Assembly (NCBI GenBank): GCA_951640195.1
Contig: OX621163.1
Location: 744,001 to 808,000, forward strand
Source of the DNA: Porpolomopsis calyptriformis
Taxonomy: Eukaryota; Basidiomycota; Agaricomycetes; Agaricales; Hygrophoraceae
Direction: 5' to 3'
DNA: 64,000 nt
Part shown: piece by piece, positions 44,591-56,400 of the stretch
How positions within the stretch are numbered: position 1 is the stretch's first letter
How the letters are laid out: the number at the start of each line of letters is the position of its first letter
Position numbers and translations under genes: made by a program
Notes under the pieces: model-generated
Databases searched by the model: none
Told to the model about the DNA's origin: nothing
Seen by the model: the letters and a program-made list of their open reading frames with translations, nothing else

Positions 44591-46049
44591 TTATCCTCTC
44601 CTAACTGCAGAACTCGGTGTAGGCGTCCATCTCACGCGATTCAAATCCACCTCTTTCTCTTGTCCATTCACGGAACGTGACTTCAGCCTCGAAGATCCCA
44701 AAGTGGTCCGGTCAAGCAATGATCTTGCCGCAGGAGTCAGGTTACCTGCCGCATCTGCTTTCCGTGGGACAGTAGTCGGCGGTGCCATAGACCCCTTCCG
44801 TCTGCTGCCATGGATGGGGGGAGTCGCCCGCCCTCCCAGTGACTTGACACCTAACAACCCGGCTTTTGTGCGTAAGCTCTTTGACGCACTGTTAGATAGT
44901 TTTTGCGAGATTAACTCGCGGGACGAGAGAGCTGGGAGATGGAAGGGTGTGTTTGGTTGTGAGATAGCGGAGTCCCCGGGTTTCAGTTCGTCTTCAGGCG
45001 GACCTAGCATTGACGGCGTGGGCGAAGGCGGGTTAGGGATGAGAGTATAGTTATTGATTTTCGGAAGCCGAGGCTGATCTACGAGCGAATCATGATTTTT
45101 AGTAACAAGGGGAGACAAAGACGGTAGGCAACATTACCTGGCGCTCCCGCGATGGCAGCCTCAATCCGACTTTCGGTAGGACTCGGAGGCGCAAACAATG
45201 TGCCTGAACGTGGTAGTAACCCATGGCCATCCGAAAACTGAGTGTTATAGTGTAGGATCGACTTTGCATCGTCTCCGACATCTGGGGTGGCATGATAGGG
45301 GGACTGATCAGCATCAGGCGAAAACATAAGAGAATTCCGCGTCTAAGTAGCGCCATAAGCTTCGGTAGATGACAGAATCGGCTGGGAATATATCATACCT
45401 TGAATTTCCATCCATCGATTCGGGTGGTACGAGTGTCTCGCGTTGGGGCTAACACATCAACTTCCGCTTTCTCTTCCTTATCAGTCTGTACGTGTCGTTC
45501 CATCTGTGCAGAATTCGCTCCGCTTTCAACTTCCTTTGGGCCCTCAATCAAACCGGCAGTAACTGGAGCCTCGATCACAAACTTCCCAGGCACACCAACG
45601 GCAGGAGGAGGTTCGATTAGGGCCCTATCCCTTCCCTCCAATGATCTAGCATTCTGTTCTTCAACTCTCTTCTGCGCATCCCACGCCCATGCCCATCGCG
45701 CCTTTCGCTTTTGGTTTTCATCGTCTAGTATATGTGTGAAGCTGGAGTTATCTTCGGAAGTGTACCGAGCCTGGAAACTGTCAAGGCTCAGGTTCACATC
45801 GTATCGAGTGCGTTTTCTGGGAGCCTCGCCTCTGAAGCTGGAAGGTGTCTCGGCGAACCGGGTAGATGCAGGAGTTGGAAGAGGGTCGGGTGTATTTACG
45901 TTGTCACCTGTATCATCGAGATGAACAAGAGAAGGAAAAAAATCGCGAGCTATGATTTTAGAGAGCGCTGCGGTGTATTCATCTTCATCGAGGACGACCT
46001 GAGAGTTGAGTGAACGAGAGGGCAAAGGTGTGGCGGGTGTCGAAGTCAT
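44591..46049 (-). CDS. ESS2/DGCR14 family spliceosome-associated protein
   Basis: Homologue of human ESS2 (DGCR14) and yeast Bis1, a nuclear protein that associates with spliceosome C complexes. The start at 46049 (MTSTPATPLPSRSLNSQ) leads the diagnostic block VVLDEDEYTAALSKIIARDF, FPSLVHLDD. Further blocks are TPSSFRGEAPRKRTRYDVNL, SLDSFQARYTSEDNSSF and ENQKRKARWAWAWDAQKRVE. Exon 2 has SPDADQSPYHATPDVGD, HYNTQF, LFAPPSPTESRIE; exon 3 has NYTLIPNPPSPTPS and the C-terminal LTPAARSLLDRT and VRWTPTPS, as in Es2 proteins. Two short introns near 45340-45396 and 45080-45133 are inferred. Confidence 0.85.
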
Positions 46050-46439
46050 AAAGAGAATGATTATGTCAGCAAGTTTACCCAGGACCTTGGCTCGTCGTCA
46101 TCTTTGAATTATACAAATATAAAATAAGGTCGTGTATGTCTAAAGAATGTGCGCGAAGTCTATGCGACTCGAAGATACAACAGAGCAGAAAGAGAAACAA
46201 GGTATCATCCAAAGGGAAAAGAAAGTTGTGCATTCTAGACGCAACAAGAAAGCAGTAGCTGTCGGAGGAGAACGAGGGTGGCACACGCTGGTGGGAAATC
46301 GTGGCGGTGAAACAAGGCATCGCCGTGACTGAAGGAAGTTAATGAACGAGTAAGAATGACCGGTGTGTCTGTTACTTGTAGCGGGCCATGGGCAGGCTAA
46401 AAATACAGCAAATTGAGGACGAGGTGAAGTCGAAACGTT
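46050..46439. other. Intergenic stretch between P450 stop and ESS2 start
   Basis: About 390 bases, probably the ESS2 promoter plus the P450 3' UTR. It contains an AT-rich tract near 46105-46135. The short open frames on both strands are not supported. Confidence 0.4.
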
Positions 46440-48557
46440 TCAATGTTTCCTCGGGATGAATATGAGTTTGCATTCCATCGATGCAGGGAAGATAACCTGG
46501 TTATCACCGAATAAAATAAGATCAGTGCCGAACCTGCAGCAATTTCAGTGCTCACAAAACTGTCTCTCATCTCCATGGTTCTTTCGTTTGTCTCTGGCGG
46601 TGCGACAATATCGAAATTTTTCACGATGGCAGCCACGGCGACTCTCAACATCACCTGCGCAAAGTTCTGGCCACCACACACACGCGATCCCGTTCCGAAT
46701 GGCATCATGTATTGCGACATTTTGAGGAGTTCCTCGTCGTTTTGACCAGTTTCAAGCCAGCGGTCTGGAAGGAAGGTATCCGGAGAAGGAAAAACAGAGG
46801 CGTCGCGGTGCATAGACCTGAAAAAGAGTGTAAAATTAGTAAATAGATGAAACGAGGCGGGGATATTGTGTCTTTCCAGGCTTGTGTGGAGATAATGGTA
46901 CCAGGAGGTAACGCGTAACCCATAAGATCGAACGCTTCGTTATTGAGACCATTCTTCGAAGTCGATGGAGGTACTATCCGCTCAAGAAGACTTGGAGCTG
47001 CACCATAAAGCCTTAAGCCTATCCAGATAATAGTCCGTGAGTTTAGAGCGAATCTGATGAAAAGGTCACCGTGTACCTTCTTTGATGAATGCATTCAAGT
47101 AAGGTAGTCGTTGTAGGACCGTGATGTCTGGAATGGTTTGAGAATCGGGCATGGCATCATCAAGCTCAGCTTGAAGCTTCTTCATAATGTCGCCTCGGCG
47201 GCTGAGTTCCCAGAAGAAGTACGATAGTGAAGTTGACGATGTGTCGGAGCCGGCAATCCTAAGTGAGCGACATGAGCACTAGTAACAAAGACAGTGGGAA
47301 CACAAGCATTCTGGTTACGAACATATGTCCCATTGTCTCTGAGATGATATCAAGATCGGGCATCAACGAGTCTGTCGACGAGTAGCGGTACCGAAGAAGA
47401 CGGTCAAGCAATGGAACCTTTTCCGCTTCGCTGCTCTTTCCGGCATTCATCTGTGCCCGCATCTCGTAAACACGCGCGCTCACGAACTGAACAACGCATC
47501 AGCAAATAATCCATCATCAGGTTGGGTGTAATCACCTCGGCCATAACCTTGTCAGAGTCACAAATCTGTCGCCATTGATTGTTCGGGATGCGACAGAGTA
47601 GGTTCCAAGCGCAGGTAGGAACAGCGCTACGCTAGAGGTTGTATAAGGATACGCGTAAATCAGATAAACTTTGACTCTGCAGAGAGAAGTAAGCTTCTCA
47701 CGATGACACCACGGAGCGGAAACGATTTAATGGCCGCGCAAAGCTCGTGAGATGTGGATAGGGGATCGCTCGTGCCCATGGTGCTCAACGCTCCGAGGCG
47801 GTGACCGTAGCAGAAAGACACAAGAACGTCTACCAGAAGATGACGGAACATGGTGAGGCAGTCCAAAGAAGTTGAACCAGCGATGTGTTCAAGAGTCTAG
47901 GATTAGGAATACTTGGGTTAATATGACGGGGACAATCGAAAAAGGTGTGAGAGAGAATTTTACTTTGACAAGCTCAAGCATAGCCTGGTGCATCTCGGGC
48001 TGGAAAAGTGCAACGTTGGAAGTAGTATAATGCGAAGCGTAGGCTTTTCGGCGAACGACATGCGAGGCGTGATCGAGCGTAGTCATTCTGCACGGTGGGT
48101 TGAGGCTAAAATGGCATAACAGTAGCATATTACCTACGCGTGATCATTATCGTTCCTGCAAAGTGTTCTCACGTCAGTGCGGCGGAGATGATACAAGGGG
48201 AAACGCGTACGTTAGGAGGCTCTTATAGTAAGTGCTTTTGTCGAACTTGTGGACGGAGTACACACTCCTCCGGCTCGTAAAGTCGCGAAAGGCGACCTTG
48301 TTTGGGCCAATTCGAACGACCGGTCCGTAAATTTCAAAGAGCCCATGGATCGTCTTGCATTGTTGGAGGCGGATAACGTGTGTAGTGAGCCAAAAGTCTG
48401 AAATGGCCGCGTACCATGGGCCTGGGATGGCGCTGAGTGGAGAAAAGACGAGGTAGTAGATGACGCGTAGGCTGAGGTAGAGGAGTGCCGCGGAGAAGAG
48501 GATGAGAGCGAGGACGGGAGGGGACCAAGAGAATGAGAGCTGGATCGCTGGGTTCAT
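46440..48557 (-). CDS. Cytochrome P450 monooxygenase
   Basis: Microsomal P450 with an N-terminal membrane anchor (PPVLALILFSAALLYLSLRV) and a proline hinge (SAIPGPWYA). The I-helix region reads IAGSDTSSTSLSYFFWEL (about 47200-47260), with the usual (A/G)Gx(D/E)T pattern. The K-helix ExxR is split by an intron: FIKE then GLRLYGAAPSLLERI. The PERF-like block is FLPDRWLE, and the heme loop is MPFGTGSRVCGGQNFAQ, matching FxxGxRxCxG with the heme Cys. About nine introns are inferred; the last joins EMRDSF to VIFPASMECKLIF, ending IPRKH at 46440. The sequence resembles multi-intron basidiomycete P450s related to CYP5xxx fungal clans, but no family number or substrate is claimed. Confidence 0.92.
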
Positions 48558-49320
48558 GGTGTGGGTGTTGAAAGCGGTATTATATGGGGGGAGTGTTCCT
48601 GCGAGAGTGAGGGAGGAGGAAAGAAGGCGCGAGGGGATATGAACGCGACATGAGCTCTTTTATACGGAGAAATGGCGTGAGAGGAATAACAAGACCATCG
48701 TGACAATCGGCAAGGAGGATCTTGGTTTGTTTCGTCCGAATTTAAGGAATCTATTACGTCATAAGATCAGTTCTCTAAATCGGGAGTACGGTATTCCTTT
48801 TCTGGTAATGCAAAACCGGTAACTAAAATCGTGTTTAGTAAATTGACAGCGAACCTACCGGCATTCATTTCATCCACTGACAGCACACTGACCAGCTGTT
48901 ACTGGATGAATTTTATCGCTGGTAAATCCACTTACATTTCATCAAATGAAACCAGTGCCCGGTTTCGAACCGCCGCTGGAACAATGATTTTAAACTTCTC
49001 CTTCCGACCGGTGTTTCTGCACCGAGTCGTTGATGGTCCTCGAAATTTACCACGTATTGACCAAGTCATCGTCGTTGGAGCGCCTCGAAGGAGCGAAAGG
49101 AATCGCCACAAATCTGTCAATCAGACGGCTGCATCCAAGCCTTCGCCAACTGACAAGCTTGCAGGAATTTAACGTTTAACCGCCCGCCATGCAGCCGAAG
49201 CGCGGGAGAAGAGAAGGAAAACAAACTTTTCTTTCATCTCCAGCCCGACATACCACACCATACCACGTGGTGGATATATTCACTGAGAATGTTCCAAACC
49301 AGAATATGGCCTGGAATTCT
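48558..49320. other. Gene-poor stretch downstream of which palindromes start
   Basis: About 760 bases upstream of the P450 start. A plus-strand open frame of 113 codons (48831-49172) has no recognisable family. A GGTTTCGAACC word at about 48960-48971 resembles a Pol III B box, but no tRNA fold could be built. The interval beyond 48700 may belong to a decayed repeat. Confidence 0.35.
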
Positions 49321-49402
49321 ATCTTTGCTCCTCCAGATTTCCTGCCGGGCTTACGACCGCTAGTGGTCGTAAGCCCGGCGGGAAATCTGGACGAGCAAAG
49401 AT
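49321..49402. repeat. Palindrome A, 82 bases with almost no loop
   Basis: The two 41-base arms (49321-49361 and 49362-49402) are reverse complements at 38 of 41 positions with no spacer. The arm begins ATCTTTGCTC and includes GCCGGGCTTACGACC. It would extrude as a cruciform or fold as a near-perfect RNA hairpin. It is the first of three abutting palindromes. Confidence 0.9.
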
Positions 49403-49413
49403 CGCAGCTTCGA

Positions 49414-49483
49414 AAAAAATTATTATAAAATAGTTCCGTAACGCTGAATTCAGCTTTACGGAACTATTTTATAATAAATTTTT
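49414..49483. repeat. Palindrome B, 70 bases, AT-rich
   Basis: Centred on the perfect palindrome GCTGAATTCAGC (49443-49454). Arms of 35 bases match at 33 of 35 positions and contain TTATTATAAAATAGTTCCG and its complement. It begins 11 bases after palindrome A and shares its last five bases with palindrome C. Confidence 0.9.
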
Positions 49484-49530
49484 ATCCTGTCTGGTGAGAA
49501 TTCATGAATTCTTACCAGACAGGATAAAAA
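49479..49530. repeat. Palindrome C, 52 bases
   Basis: Centred on GAATTCATGAATTC. Arms of 26 bases match at all but one position and carry ATCCTGTCTGGT and its complement ACCAGACAGGAT; the ends are TTTTT and AAAAA. The TTTTT is also the outer end of palindrome B. Confidence 0.9.
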
Positions 49531-49956
49531 TGGCGGAATGGACAAAGTTCTTGCAGATCTGGAGACCCACGTTGAAAAGGCTCTGACTTTTAAACGTTCG
49601 GTCTCGAGAGCCAACCCTGAATAGACATCCGTCTTGGCGTCCGCACAAGGTTAATTTTACGCACTCGGCAGATAACTATCGGCACCACTGCAATTGTGCC
49701 GTCGCCCGCCCTCGTTGCAAGGCGGGTAAAGCTTCATACATGTAGCTCATGGCTGGCCGCAGATTACATCACCGTCAACCAAGTTCTGGTCAGCTAATCT
49801 CGAAGCCAGAGGTTTATGTTTTCAAAGCAACTCACCCAGCCAGCGTGAAGATCGGTTAGGTTAAAAGTTCTCGATACACGGTAGACTTTAGTGCCGGCAT
49901 TTTGCCACCGGATAAGCCACGCGATGCCTGGAAAATATCACATGATTGGACCATGA

Positions 49957-49996
49957 TTTTTTTTTTTTTTTTTTTTGTTGGGCTGGTATAAAAAGG
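49957..49996 (+). promoter_or_regulatory. T-run followed by TATA box
   Basis: A run of 20 T (49957-49976) is followed by GGTATAAAAAGG (49985-49996) and, about 30 bases later, a pyrimidine-rich stretch with the CATTCCAACG/TCTCATCTCC words typical of a start region. This resembles a strong Pol II core promoter, yet no intact gene follows. It may once have driven a gene disrupted by the inverted repeat at 50113. Confidence 0.5.
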
Positions 49997-50112
49997 CGTC
50001 CGATTTCAAGTCACGGTCATTCCAACGTTTGTCCCTATCTCATCTCCAAAATTTCAACACCCACCCATAGCCCAAGTACTGGGCATTCTTGACCCTCGCC
50101 ATCACAGGCGGA

Positions 50113-50178
50113 CTAATTACTTTACCGTCAAAACAGACAGCGGTCGGTCTGCTGCCTGCCTGGCGGTAAAGTAATTAG
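50113..50178. repeat. 66-base inverted-repeat element with 15-base perfect ends
   Basis: The ends CTAATTACTTTACCG (50113-50127) and its reverse complement (50164-50178) are identical over 15 bases. Inside them the arms continue with an imperfect stem of mostly purine-for-purine differences around a CAGACAGC core. It could be a tiny MITE-like element or a mobile hairpin. Confidence 0.8.
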
Positions 50179-50379
50179 CCCTCTCAACTACCAGTAACCA
50201 ACCTGACCAACCTTCTGTTTGACGGTGAGTACCTCTGTAGACCAAATAGAGCATCTATATTCATAAGGATGGTCCGTGGTCCAGGAATGGTTCTCACGTT
50301 GCCAAGACATCATCACTACGATGATGCAGAGGCGCTGCCCATGCACCGTCAAACAGAGAAGAGCATAAGCCTCGCGTAC

Positions 50380-51200
50380 CTTCCCGAGTCACCAGGGTGG
50401 TACGGTGAGGCCGAAGCATTGCACATGTGGGCCTCGGTATGCAGGAAGAAGCAATTTGGTGTTTGCTTCCTTTAGACGTCGAGGACGCAGGACAACCTCG
50501 CTGAAGTTGTTCATCGTTATCTGCATGTCTCAGTTGCCAACCCCTAATTGCTTCACGCCGCTTGCCAGTGTCCTATTGTACAATGTCTCGGCCTCGCCAT
50601 ATCGTCCTTGTAACTCGTGTACTCGTGCGGAGCTGTTTACGACGGCTAATGCAAGATTAGAATGGACATTGCGGTAAGTGGGGTTTTATATCAGCCTGAC
50701 AAACGTCATTGATGACATGACTAGACCAGGTCATACATTTACGATGCCCAGTCTTCGATATTTGACTGCTGTTCAACCAGCCACAGTTCTGGGAATTTGT
50801 ATACCCACCCAGAAGCGTAATGGGGGTGGATCAGAATGGCCAATCGAACGTTACCACTTCTTCCTGAGGTTCGAACGGCCGTCTCTACGCCACCATTCCT
50901 TATCTAACTCTCGTACATGACTGCCTTGTGTTGAGGCGAGACGCACTGCACGCGGTTTATTCTGCAGATGTGAATACTCTCGGTAATCTTCGAGGATACT
51001 CGGCATGTACTTCACGACTTCCCGAAGTTTTCCAGCACCATTCCCATGGTTTCCCCAGCCTTGCCATATCGGTCGGTCTTGGTGGGGCGAGCATTGCCAT
51101 TACTTGTCAACTTCTTTTATTACCCCTATGCACTTCTCATTGTGAATCGCCGCCTATTTGTTAGCACCTCACCCTTGCCATACCGTCCTTGTTACCTGTG
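50380..51200. pseudogene. Scattered TPR-like fragments in both orientations
   Basis: A plus-strand fragment near 50390-50430 reads PGWYGEAEALHM; minus-strand fragments near 50570-50620 read ELQGRYGEAETLYNRTL, near 51030-51080 DRYGKAGETMG, and near 51140-51190 QGRYGKGEVL. All resemble the YGEAEAL core of kinesin-light-chain-type TPR repeats common in basidiomycete NLR-like and TPR genes. Stops and reversed orientations show that the locus is rearranged and not coding as it stands. Confidence 0.4.
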
Positions 51201-51432
51201 AACTCATGGGATCCAATTGATAATGATAAATGTTCTACCGGCAGGCAGCTGTGGGATACCTAGTTCAATTTATGCCGCATAATCCCCAGTCATTTCATAT
51301 CAATCCACACATGTCATAGCATGGCAAGCGTCAAGAGATTTTTGACATACTGACGGATCAATCTAAGGAGATTATGGAGCGAGAAAAATATCCTAAATGC
51401 AATTTAAATAATTCTAGGTATAACATGATTTA

Positions 51433-53139
51433 CTATCGCCTAAGATGTAAACTAGGAAGAGCAAGAGTGACTGCTGCGTACGCCTATAACCAATCAAATC
51501 AATCAAAAAGTTTTTCATCTTGCCGGATAAGCAACTCACCACAGCGACAATGACACCCAGACGAAGGATCTCGTTCATCACCTGTTGATGAACAGCCTTT
51601 ATGTGCACATCCAGAACCACTTTTTCAGGCCCAAATATAGCAGGGCGATTGAACCCGGTGACGGTAGGGCTTTTGACGGGGAGCGCGGAAGGAGATTTCT
51701 TACTATGACGATGATGTACGTTCATAATGTCCGGCACAGTGACGCCAGGCTTTCCGAAGACCAATGAAAGCTCGTCGTCATCGACAAGTAATCGACTCCA
51801 GAAAAGTTTCTCTTCTTCATCCACGTCTTGCATCTCCCATACACGCAATTGCACGTTACCGCGCCCGTAGACCTGGCTGCAAAATCTGCTCGAGAGGGAG
51901 GTGATGTAATCAGATGAAGAGTGGCCAGTATATGATGGGAGGCGATAATCACCCTCTCCAGGCGGAATAAGTTTGCATTGACCCGAACCAAATGAAGATA
52001 ATGGCAAAAAGTCTCCATGCGCGATTCCCTTGTGGAGGGGTAGGGACATTAGTCGTGAGTGATACTGTGATCACTATGCCGATCAACAAGTCTGTGAGGC
52101 CGACTCCGTACCTACCAGAGGTGAGAATCGGTGAGTAGGAGGGTTACAAGGGGACATACCAAAATAACTGCTTTGGCAAGTTGATGTTGGCGCTGTTGTG
52201 TAGAAGAAATCTCCTCAGGCTCCCGCTTTCCAGCATCTCGTAAACTTCTCGATAGATGGGAAGGAACTGAAAATGGACAGACAAAGCTTTATTTTATTTT
52301 TAATTCTATTATGATAAATACTTACGACATTGGGATGCGTGTCGTGCGCAAGTTCTCTGATCGCTGTATCCCGAACCATCGCATCCAGAGACAACTCCTT
52401 TTTGGCACCAGGACGAAGAAAGGTGGCGATGACTCGCATGGATTCTTTCTTGAACGGATCGTCCTCAAGTCCGGGTATACTGGTGAAATTGATATCTTCC
52501 AAGTCGACCTCCTCTCTGTCCTCATTGGGAGGGGGCGCGGGGTCAGCCGACGCGACACGGAAGGGCTCGAGTACAACGTCATCAGGGGAGTCGGGCCACT
52601 CTCTAGAGGCACTACGTTCGTGTTCTGCGATTCGGATCGGTGATGCAAGACTCTGGGCAGCCCGACGTTCCACGGATGCACGACTTGGAGCAGATAACCT
52701 GCGTTCATCCAAGTCGGATTTCGCGCCTTGCGAATGCGCCAGAAATCGTTTATTGTAATCCTACATATGACAAGGTTGGGACATATAGTGGTAAGTGCCA
52801 TTTACTTACCTGAAACCAAACCACGAACTGCAGATTCTCGAGCGAGTGCTCCTACATACACCCATCAATTGCACACCTAAAACAGGAACGAGCGCAGAGA
52901 AACTAACCCTGTATGCGAGATAGCCCTCGAAGTCTGAAAGACTAAAAAGAGATAGCTCAGTTTGGTGACCATGCAGCAGCAAGTGGCCTTCACAACCTTA
53001 TTGGGTCACAGGTATCGCCTGCCAGGACATTGGCCAAGGCAATATCGTTCAGATGGGGTTTGAAACTGAGATTGGCTGACCAACGATGGAAAACGGGACT
53101 AAAAGTCTGAGGGGGTTGCAAGGCTCGCGCGTTCGGCAT
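51433..53139 (-). CDS. Transmembrane RGS-domain protein (Rax1-like)
   Basis: Fungal membrane protein with an N-terminal RGS fold and C-terminal membrane segments, the layout of Rax1-type proteins. Start at 53139: MPNARALQPPQTFSP. RGS text includes LSDFEGYLAYREHSLENLQF, VVWFQDYNKRFLAHSQGAK. A long insert (52330-52700) precedes RELAHDTHPNVFLPIYREV, YEMLESGSLRRFLL, which closes the RGS domain, and the insert is rich in charged residues. Membrane segments follow: GVGLTDLLIGIVITVSLTT, WRLFAIIFIWFGSMQTYSAW. The tail has VVLDVHIKAVHQQVMNEILR and GVIVAVAYAAVTLALP, ending PSLHLRR at 51433. RGS domains accelerate GTP hydrolysis by G-alpha subunits, but here the insert makes activity uncertain. About seven introns were inferred. 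Confidence 0.75.
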
Positions 53140-53446
53140 CGCCGTCGCTGAGATGTGGAGAACGAAATGGAACGAAGAATGGTTTTTTATATATTAGCCT
53201 ACAAGGATATTTGTACGGAGTTTAGCATAACGTTAGCGCTTGTGACAGACGCGATGATGGATCTAGCTTTGAATGGAAAGGGTCTGACATCTGTAACGGT
53301 GACATACGATTACATCCACAAGGGGATCTGGCGTATTGTGGGTCTAATAATGAAACCACGGGGGGAACCGAGCACTGGCGACGCGTAACACAATACATGA
53401 TTGTTGTGCAGCACATAGATTTAGATAGATAGGTTACTAGCAATCT

Positions 53447-56400
53447 CTACCACGGTGTCCGGGTCTTATGTGGAGTTCCTGTATGAAGTGGCTGCCTCGT
53501 GTCCAAACCAGGACTAGAACTTGTCCAAGAGGAGAAATTTGGGAGGAGACTACCCAACGGAGACGGAATTCGAGGGCGATTACCGTCACTCGGGACCGAG
53601 TCGGTGGAGCCCGGAACATTCAAATTTTGACTGGGGCCGCTGGCGTCAGAGCCAGCGTCAACATTATATTGGATTTCCGGTCCTGATGGGGAAATCCTGA
53701 AGTTCTTAACAGTCCTGCCAAGTGCTTGGAGCACCGATACTCTGTCTGGCCGAGCACCGTCGATCATCCCAACAGGCGAAATAAGCCGTGATTCGTCCAC
53801 TGCTTGCGATATAAACGTCGAGTGGATCGAAGAATCCGACAAACCTCGATGGCGAAGCGTGCGTTGCAATAACGGCGCAACATGGTCGGCATCTCCGCCC
53901 TCTCTAGTCGGTGAGGACGCATCGATGACAGCATCCACATGCCGCGAAAGTCGATGAGTCCCCTCAACATTTCTTGGACGTGGTTTCCCAAACGGCGGAG
54001 GACTCAAAAGACTCGAGGAAGGTGGCGGGGATTCAACCGCACCTTGAGGTAACACCACCCATGGATCGTGGCGAGGAGCGCCTGCGAAGATTCCCATTAC
54101 ATTGGTTGAAGTGCGGTAAGACGGATTCGATGCCGCGGTCACAAGTGCATTATTCATGTCTCCCTCACGAGCTTTGAGTGTGCTTGTAACGGCCCTGCCC
54201 ACGCCACTGCTGGAAAATTCGACATTGACCGTCGTCGTCGATGCAGACAATGCAGGTCCCAACTTGGGGACAACCCGGGGGCGTGAGGAGGGGCGACCCC
54301 GTGTGTCTTTTGGGTGTACAGGAGCGGCATCGTGGACCACAGCGGGTCCCTCCCCAGGAGAAGTACCAAAGAGTTTGGATATCGGCGCCATCCATCCTCC
54401 GGTAGTTGGATGATCTGCTTTTGTGGAGTTCAACGCCATCTCCCTCACCTTGCTCGCAATTGAGGGGTCCAATATTACATCGTTAAGTGTGACCCGCATC
54501 TCACCCATCTCCACAAAAACATCCTTGAACAATTTCAAAAGGGCTCGCAAATCTTTGCGCGTGCAAGTCGTGACCACCTTGTCATCCTCCAAAAGTGCCC
54601 TGAACTGGGTACGAAGACCGCTGATCTCTGAGACGATTCCACCAACCGTAGTACGAGACAGATGGCCTACATCTGCGCCTTTCAAATGTTGGCGCTTCAG
54701 TCGATTTGTTAGTGTTAGCGCATCTGACTGAGTCATGCGTTGTAAGAGCGAGACTACACGCTCCACAAGAACCGACATGTTGGAAGCTGGGGAATCGGTC
54801 AAAGATGATGATTCAGATCTCAGATCATGAGGGGATAACGATGACATTGGAATCGACAACTGATGCGGGGAAGGTTCCGGCAACGGGTCCGTCTGTACAC
54901 CGCGAGAGCGACTAAGAAGAAATAGCGGTTTATGTGGTGGGGCTTTCTCTACAGAAGGACGATTAGTATCAGATTCCCCTTCTCCGTCGATTGCGACGTT
55001 GGTGTGAGAATCCAGGTCTTGAGCGAAAGCAGCCCATCTTGTCTCCGAAGATAATGGGGACAATGATTGCAGGGAAATACGTCGATCACGTCGATCTGCT
55101 TCAGGTTGAGATTCCTGCTTTGCGTTTAACGACTTAAACGGATTCACAGATATTGTAACTCACAGAAGGAGAGCGACGTCTCCCATCTAGACTAGAATTG
55201 CGACTATGGGGTGGAGCAAGACCACTGGCGGCGAGGAAAAGCGATTTCAAATGAGGGGTCCCACCTAGAAACGTTGGAGGCAAATCACGATTCGCGTAAT
55301 AGAGGAAAACTGTGAGATTTACTGTGAGAGGGTCGATTCGCACGCTGCTCTTCCATCTCCTCCCGCAACGCATGATAGTCTTCGCGTGACTCTGTCAAAA
55401 GATGCTGAAGTTCTGCGTTGTCTCGCTTTAACCCTTCGTTGTCCTCCACAAGCGATTCCAATACTTTCATGATCTCTGTTTCCTCGATCATTGCCGTACG
55501 GCCGACTTGCTAAAAAAAAAACTGTTCAGTCTGCGGGATACACCTCCCGAGATCTAAGGGAATGCTAACCGAATGCTGCAGTGCTTCCAGTCGAGCACGG
55601 GCATCTTGTAATATAGACTCTGAGGATTCTAAGCGATGCAGACGTTTTTCCTCCAAGTCTCTCTGTAGGCGCTGAACCTCCGCTTCGAGTTTGGCTACAC
55701 CACTAAACTTCTACCCGAATCCGTAAGAAAAGACGACAACCTCACCTGTTCTTGTCCTGAGGGAGACGGTCCGACTTTCAGCTTGTCTCGCTTTGTGGGC
55801 CTCGACATCACGCTCTTGTTGCATGTCGTCGCGCTCTTGCAGGACAGCTGCCAAACGGGTATCCCAGCCAACAGAACGAACGTGATAAGCAGTGAGACGG
55901 GAAATGGTTTCTCGCGCTTCGTGCAGCTCGTGTAGCACCGTCTTGTTGGAAACCTCAGCGACCTCATTGTTGACCAGTGCGTGGTTCAGACGCTGTGCAG
56001 AGAACGGTCGAAACGCAGTTCAGGAAGTATGTCATCAGCAAACCTTTTCTAGCAGAGCCTTTTCTTGAAGTAGTTCCCCGATACGTGCATCAGCTTGATC
56101 TTGTGTCGCGAGCAAACTCTCAGTGGGTTCAACCTGAGTGTCGTTCCCTGAACTATCCCGTGCATGACATGCCTGTGGTGTATACTTGAACATTAGCGGA
56201 AGACAAGAAGATCGGATACCACATCGACCTGCCTCGTGTTTTCGGACATAGGCTTCGTGCCGTTGCAACAACGCTTGGCCCACCTCTGAGCAAAATGAAC
56301 GGTAAGTAACTCGAGATATGGGAAAGCCAATAGTCACCTGCGCTGAGAACGAGTCGGCTTTCAAGGTTAGACTTGAGAGTCAACCAGGCTTTGGTGTTAT

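Noticed and set aside
48950..49010. Possible tRNA or SINE from the GGTTTCGAACC B-box-like word
   Set aside because: No acceptor stem, D arm or anticodon arm could be paired around it.
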